A DNA stretch of 64,000 nt. Origin: Bolinopsis microptera. Its lineage: Eukaryota > Ctenophora > Tentaculata > Lobata > Bolinopsidae. Where the stretch lies: the NCBI RefSeq assembly GCF_026151205.1, contig NC_087079.1, positions 992,001 through 1,056,000 of the forward strand. The letters are read 5' to 3'. Made by a program: the position numbers and the translations under genes. This document shows, piece after piece, positions 59,445-64,000 of the stretch. Under the pieces are notes generated by a model. It did no database searches. It was not told the origin of the DNA and saw only the letters and a program-made list of their open reading frames with translations. Positions within the stretch are counted from its first letter, which is position 1. Every line of letters starts with the position of its first letter.

Positions 59445-61533
59445 AATACCACAGTGGTGGAAAGCACCTTGGTGTTTTGGGTTACCAGGCGTTTACCACG
59501 GCAGTGTGTGAAGGCCCTTTATTTACCAGGGGTTTTACCCAGCAGTGGTTGAGCACTTTTGTGTTGGGTTTACCCAGGGTGTTTTACCAAAGCAGTGGTG
59601 GAAGCAACTTTGTGTTTGGGTTAACCAGGGTTACCAGGTCGTGGTGTGCACTTTTGTGTCGGGTTACCAGGGTTTCCAGCCAGGTGTGAGCAACTTTTTA
59701 CGTGTTCGAGGGTTTGCAGGGGTTAACCATGCAGTGGTGTGGCACTTTGTGTTTGGGGTTGGACCCGGGGTTTTCCAGCTGTTTGGTGAGTTAAAGCACT
59801 TTGTGTTCGGTTTTTGTACCCAGGGTTATAACCAGCAAGGGTGGGTGAGGGCACTTTTGAGTGGTCAGGGGTTTACCAGGTTACCAGGCCTGGTGGTGAG
59901 CCATCTTTTGTGTCGGTTAACCAGTGGGATTACCCCAGTAGTGCGTTGGAAGGCACTTTGTGTCGGTACCAGGGTTTACCAGCAGTGGGTGAGCACACTT
60001 TTGTCGGTTAACAGGGTTACCAGCAGTGGTGAGCACTTTGTGTCGGTTACCAGGGTTTACCAGCAGTGGTGAGCACTTTTGTGTCGGTTACCAGGGTTAC
60101 CAGCAGTGGTGAGCACTTTGTGTCGGTTACCAGGGTTACCAGCAGTGGTGAGCACTTTGTGTCGGTTAGCAGGGTTACCAGCAGTGGTGAGCACTTTGTG
60201 TCGGTTAGCAGGGTTACCAGCAGTGGTGGAGCACTTTTGTGTGGTTACCAGGTTACAGCAGTAGGTGAGCACTTTGTGTGGTTACCAGGGTTACCAGCAG
60301 TGGTCGAGCACATTGTGTTGGTTACCAGGTTTACCAGCAGTGGTGAGCACTTTAGTGTCGGTTACCAGGGTTACCAGCAGTGGTGAGCACTTTGTGTCGG
60401 TTAGCAGGGTTACCAGCAGTGGTGAGCACTTTGTGTTGGTTACCAGGGTTACCAGCAGTGGTGAGCACTTTGTGTCGGTTAGAAGGGTTACCAGCAGTGG
60501 TGAGCACTTTGTGTTGGTTACCAGGGTTACCAGCAGTGGTGAGCACTTTGTGTCGGTTAGCAGGGTTACCAGCAGTGGTGAGCACTTATGTGTCGGTTAG
60601 CAGGGTTACCAGCAGTGGTGAGCACTTTGTGTCGGTTAGCAGGGTTACCAGCAGTGGTGAGCACTTTGTGTTGGTTACCAGGGTTACCAGCAGTGGTGAG
60701 CAAGTTCGGACAAGTTCTCGGACATCACTAAAACTACAGACGACAGCGCCTCTAATGTCGGATGAAGCGTCGGAGATAAACACCTACGTCCGACAGACAT
60801 CAGACCACAGTGGTGAGCACTTTGTGTTGGTTACCAGGGTTACCAGCAGTGGTGAGCACTTTGTTACCAGGGTTACCAGCAGTGGTGAGCACTTTGTGTT
60901 GGTTACCAGGGTTACCAGCAGTGGTGAGCACTTTGTGTTGGTTACCAGGGTTACCAGCAGTGATGAGCACGTTTGTGTCGGTTACCAGGGTTACCAGCAG
61001 TGGTGAGCACTTTGTTACCAGGGTTACCAGCAGTGGTGAGCACTTTGTGTCGGTTACCAGGGTTACCAGCAGTGGTGAGCACTTTGTGTCGGTTAGCAGG
61101 GTTACCAGCAGTGGTGAGCACTTTGTGTTGGTTACCAGGGTTACCAGCAGTGGTGAGCACTTTGTGTCGGTTACCAGGGTTACCAGCAGTGGTGAGCACT
61201 TTGTGTCGGTTACCAGGGTTACCAGCAGTGGTGAGCACTTTGTGTTGATTACCAGGGTTACCAGCAGTGGTGAGCACTTTGTGTTGGTTACCAGGGTTAC
61301 CAGCAGTGGTGAGCACTTTGTGTCGGTTACCAGGGTTTACCAGCAGTGGTGAGCACTTTGTGTTGGTTACCAGGGTTACCAGCAGTGGTGAGCACTTTGT
61401 GTCGGTTACCAGGGTTACCAGCAGTGGTGAGCACTTTGTGTTGGTTACCAGGGTTACCAGCAGTGGTGAGCACTTTGTGTTGGTTACCAGGGTTACCAGC
61501 AGTGGTGAGCACTTTGTGTCGGTTACCAGCAGA
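59445..61533. repeat. 39-bp minisatellite with splice-like motifs in every unit
   Basis: The unit is GTGGTGAGCACTTTGTGT, then YGGTTACCAGGGTTACCAGCA, 39 bases and so a multiple of three, which keeps long false frames open on both strands. Variants have TCGG or TTGG, and TTACC or TTAGC. Units are noisy before about 59,950 and nearly perfect afterwards. Each unit has CAG followed by TG and GTGAGC, that is an acceptor-like AG two bases before a donor-like GTGAGC. The array is interrupted once, at 60,701-60,812, by non-repeat coding sequence. Confidence 0.95.
60694..60812 (+). CDS. Coding exon embedded in the 39-bp minisatellite
   Basis: A 110-base unique segment breaks the array. It is open and reads VRTSSRTSLKLQTTAPLMS, then DEASEINTYVRQTSDHS. 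The donor is GTGAGC at 60813, supplied by the next repeat unit, and leaves phase 1. The acceptor may be the repeat-derived CAG ending at 60693, or AAG ending at 60704. Outgoing phase 1 fits the exon at 61784-61835. The peptide is Ser/Thr-rich, like the following exons. The start is uncertain by 11 bases. Confidence 0.6.
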
Positions 61534-61783
61534 GGCATCCTTAGAATGCGGTGGTTCCGCATAACTTACATATTTAACCGCATAAATTTTGATATTTTGT
61601 TGCCTCTAAAAGTAAATGTTACCTCTGTCTACTCCAAAGCGTTATTATTCACATCAAATTACAATATATATCCAAACCTATAAATACTTATGTAAATGTT
61701 TGTTTACAGAAGCATATATTATATATATATTACATATCGCTGATATTTGTTATTATGTTTTCTATTATCCTGTTAATCTTCAG
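61534..61783. other. Intron sequence, no gene
   Basis: AT-rich DNA from the end of the minisatellite to the acceptor ATCCTGTTAATCTTCAG. Nothing else seen. Confidence 0.5.
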
Positions 61784-61835
61784 ACGATTTGTTAGACGGA
61801 AAGGCGGACAGCTTCCGTCAGAAACTTGGAGATCC
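61784..61835 (+). CDS. 52-base exon of the plus-strand gene
   Basis: The acceptor TGTTAATCTTCAG and a canonical GTGAGT donor enclose 52 bases that read DLLDGKADSFRQKLGD. It enters in phase 1 and leaves in phase 2, matching the exons before (60812) and after (62859). Such a short exon is convincing mainly because of the splice sites and the phase fit on both sides. Confidence 0.65.
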
Positions 61836-61993
61836 GTGAGTAAACGCTTTCTAGGCACTTCGTCACCTTTAAGCATTGCGAAGAACAGCAACACTTTTTG
61901 TTCGGTTTTAATAACTCACAGTAACTGTAGTTACTCGGCACGGCACGAATCCATATTTGTATATCAGCTAGAGAAACCAACTTGAAAAGTTGG

Positions 61994-62039
<46 letters not shown>

Positions 62040-62858
62040 ATATTATGATATGTTCTGATTATCATAAAATTAGAATTTAACGAGTGCACAGCATGTTCCT
62101 AATCGAAACTTACTATTTTAGAAGTCACGCAGAAAACATTTCCGTTTGCACTTTTCTTATTCTATGTTGATTACAGATAAAATTATAACTAAGCGTTAGA
62201 GTTGAGTCCTGCCCTGGGAACAACCACTGAATGAATTGAATCATTGTACCAATCCTCATATCATCAAGTTCAAAAGAAACATGCAAACTGATAGCTTCTG
62301 CTAACTGCTTCCTGGTGGTTAGATTCGGTGTTTCATTAGTTTTATTTGTTAGACCTCTAGTGGAAAATACTTTAGGTTTAGTAATTCAATGAATAATATT
62401 TAATGATTTTACAGTCAGGGACCAGGGTAGTTTGGCACATAAAACGCATAAAACATTGTGTACAAATTAATTCCATCTATTAAAATATCGTAAAAAGACA
62501 GCCTTTGTTTTGGCCGATAATATCGGAAATCAGCAGTTCACAAAACAAGTCAGAAAATTAGCAATGTTGAAGCCACAATTCACACTGTTTACATTCCTTG
62601 ATTTCCTAGTGTTCTGCATCTCTCTAGGAAGCGAAAATTTTTATCGCTAATTTAAGGGTGATGTAATTAGACCCACGCTGCAAAACATAGCACAATGTTT
62701 CTGTTTCACGCCCTATTACTATTTTAGCCAAAGTTGCAAAATTTGCGGTGTGCACTTTTAAACACTGCTAAACACTGCAACTGGTCAGTGGGCAGCCACA
62801 CTCCTGCTGCTTAGCTATTTTGATCACCAGAAAATAAACTTTCTCTTTCACTTTCCAG
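61836..62858. other. Intron with a TA microsatellite, no gene
   Basis: Clean AT-rich sequence with no supported coding region. It ends in a strong acceptor tract (CTTTCTCTTTCACTTTCCAG). Confidence 0.5.
61995..62036. repeat. (TA)n microsatellite, about 20 repeats
   Basis: An uninterrupted TA run of about 40 bases within an intron. Confidence 0.95.
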
Positions 62859-63017
62859 GTCCTCTCAAGAAGGGGTAGATAATGAACTCTGTTCCCACGA
62901 GGGAATGTTAAAGATGGTTCCTTAATGGACACAGGAGAGGAGTCGAACTCCAAGTTTCTAGATAGAGCTATGTTAGATACAGTAACCGAAGGGGCCACGG
63001 AGGGAATCACCGACATT
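62859..63017 (+). CDS. Exon of the plus-strand gene with one missing base
   Basis: A strong acceptor (CTTTCACTTTCCAG) is followed by a frame in phase 2 that reads SSQEGVDNELCSHEG, then by a different frame that reads NVKDGSLMDTGEESNSKF and LDRAMLDTVTEGATEGITDI to a GTGAGT donor at 63018. The change falls in GAGGGAATG at about 62,899-62,907. One extra G in the GGG run would join both parts without a stop. Phases then agree with the exons before (phase 2) and after (phase 0). This is probably an assembly homopolymer error, though a pseudogene is possible. Acidic and Ser-rich; no domain recognised. Confidence 0.65.
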
Positions 63018-63273
63018 GTGAGTTTACACTATAACTTTAAAATAATGGCCCAGTTGTGGTTAAGTTTTAATCGCGTTTTATGCAATTTCGATATTTAACA
63101 AGCATAATTAGATCGGATTATGCTGAACTATTTTATTATTTGTGACGGTGATAAATCATTAATTGTCCTTCAATCTTTTAATACAGTACTATGCATGTGA
63201 ATTTCGTTAGATAAAACGTCTATTCTTTTGTCTTTGGTAGATTTGAGGATTCCCCAACTACAGTTGTTACCAT

Positions 63274-63287
63274 GTTACCATGGTAAC
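63274..63287. promoter_or_regulatory. X-box-like palindrome GTTACCATGGTAAC
   Basis: A perfect 14-base palindrome that matches the RFX consensus, preceded by an extra GTTACCAT at 63266. It lies in an intron 34 bases before the exon at 63321. It shares its sequence with the copies at 5852 and 5910. Confidence 0.5.
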
Positions 63288-63320
63288 TGATGTGTTGTTA
63301 GGATTCCTTTACTTTTCTAG

Positions 63321-63387
63321 GTAGATAAAGTTCAGTGGGATGTTAAGGAGAAACTAACCAGGTCGAAATCTAAAAAGAAGCTAAAAG
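63321..63387 (+). CDS. Lys/Ser-rich exon of the plus-strand gene
   Basis: The acceptor TTTACTTTTCTAG and donor GTAAGC enclose 67 bases that read VDKVQWDVKEKLTRSKSKKK and then LK. It enters in phase 0 and leaves in phase 1, matching both neighbours. The run of Lys/Arg/Ser suggests a basic, possibly phosphorylated segment. No family recognised. Confidence 0.7.
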
Positions 63388-63578
63388 GTAAGCCATAGCT
63401 CTCTTCAGGGGTGTTTCTCTTGTTTTATCCATTAAAGTCGACTACGTGGAAACTCTGTAGCCTCCTCGAAATGTCTATACTTGAAAGGATCCCAGCCATG
63501 TCTTTACTTGAAATGAGCCCAGCTATACTATACTTGAAAGGAACCCAGCTATACTATTTGATAGTTCCCCCTCCCCAG

Positions 63579-63736
63579 GAACTCCCAGATCCGCAGTTTC
63601 CCCCAAGTCCTCCTCGGGAGGATTGTCCTGTCGTCCCCACACAGTCTCCCAGGTCCCCAGCAACTCACTCCGGAGACAGAGATCTAGAGTTGCTAGTGCC
63701 CCTCAACAGCGACCCACTTCCGCCGGACTTAAAGAG
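63579..63736 (+). CDS. Ser/Arg/Pro-rich exon of the plus-strand gene
   Basis: The acceptor AGTTCCCCCTCCCCAG leads into 158 bases that enter in phase 1 and leave in phase 0. The peptide begins TPRSAVSPKSSSGGLS and ends RVASAPQQRPTSAGLKE. The low-complexity SP/RP/SR content is typical of disordered regulatory or cytoskeleton-associated tails. The donor (GTTTGATAAT) is weak, so the true 3' end could differ. The gene continues past the window or ends nearby. Confidence 0.65.
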
Positions 63737-63817
63737 GTTTGATAATATACGGAGGGTCTTATCTGGTTATCTCGGGGCTGTTTTTTTACATATTTCCCTG
63801 TAATAAACTGATTAGCT

Positions 63818-63911
63818 AATCGTTATAGTAGTAGTAGTAATCGTTATAGTAGTAGTAGTAATCGTTATAGTAGTGGTAGTAATCGTTATAGTAGTGGTAG
63901 TAATCGTTATC
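63818..63911. repeat. 21-bp tandem repeat, four units
   Basis: The unit AATCGTTATAGTAGTAGTAGT is present four times. The last two copies have GTGGTAGT in place of GTAGTAGT. Confidence 0.9.
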
Positions 63912-64000
63912 GAGCGGCCTTTCCTCGGAAAATGCAGCCGATAGCCTCAAAACGTAATCTTAATAATTATTATCTATATTGAAGTTATTATTTATTATTA

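Noticed and set aside
60057..61683. Long open frames in several phases and on both strands across the 39-bp array
   Set aside because: The unit length is a multiple of three and lacks stops, so long frames are automatic. Only the unique segment at about 60,701-60,812 has independent support.

Overview
The window is eukaryotic and looks like an invertebrate animal genome. It is AT-rich and has spliced genes with GT-AG introns. One gene is a large LDLa-rich seven-transmembrane receptor, another locus is an animal-type ionotropic glutamate receptor remnant, and there are many non-LTR retrotransposons (CR1/Jockey-like, RTE-like and RLE-type). I cannot name the species. Assembly quality is very uneven. 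About 8.4-16.4 kb and 35.8-59.9 kb are full of stretched homopolymers and disrupted repeats, as in unpolished long-read sequence. The rest reads cleanly.

Layout. 0-4.4 kb: two convergent non-LTR elements, the second ending at a 119-bp tandem repeat. 5.7-6.3 kb: two exons of a plus-strand gene with palindromic X-box-like motifs beside them. 7.6-11 kb: a large inverted repeat whose right arm is much noisier than its left. 13-16.5 kb: a C-rich array, an X-box-containing array of about 41 bp units and a 180-bp repeat. 16.6-16.9 kb: a LINE tail. 18.1-23 kb: a small membrane-protein ORF and a four-exon GPCR gene on the minus strand, complete from TATA box and signal peptide to stop. 23.2-30.8 kb: one RTE-like element broken by a CR1-like LINE, a 2.1 kb unit with 17-bp inverted ends that carries an ORF1-type protein and abuts a small foldback repeat, and a 591-bp hAT-like MITE. 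30.7-33.3 kb: a 5'-truncated RLE-type LINE between two identical 228-bp direct repeats. 33.4-33.8 kb: a 58-bp minisatellite. 34.2 kb: a further plus-strand exon. 34.9-35.7 kb: a frame-disrupted glutamate receptor C-terminal region. 35.7-45.1 kb: a 9.3 kb minisatellite of mixed 43/52-bp units. 48.4-50.5 kb: a 27-28 bp array. 59.4-61.5 kb: a 39-bp array with one coding exon inside it. 61.8-63.7 kb: four more exons of a plus-strand gene that runs off the window.

The plus-strand exons at 60.8-63.7 kb fit together by splice phase, once one missing G in a homopolymer is allowed. They encode a Ser/Arg/Lys-rich protein that I do not recognise. Exons at 5.7, 6.2 and 34.2 kb are on the same strand with compatible phases and may belong to the same gene, in which case the two minus-strand receptor loci lie in its introns.

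The most interesting signal concerns the intronic minisatellites. The units of several unrelated arrays contain splice-site-like modules (a CTAAC branch point, a pyrimidine stretch and CAG, or CAG next to GTGAGC) on the sense strand of the adjoining exon. Many arrays and dispersed copies also carry the palindrome GTTACCATGGTAAC, which matches the RFX X-box consensus.
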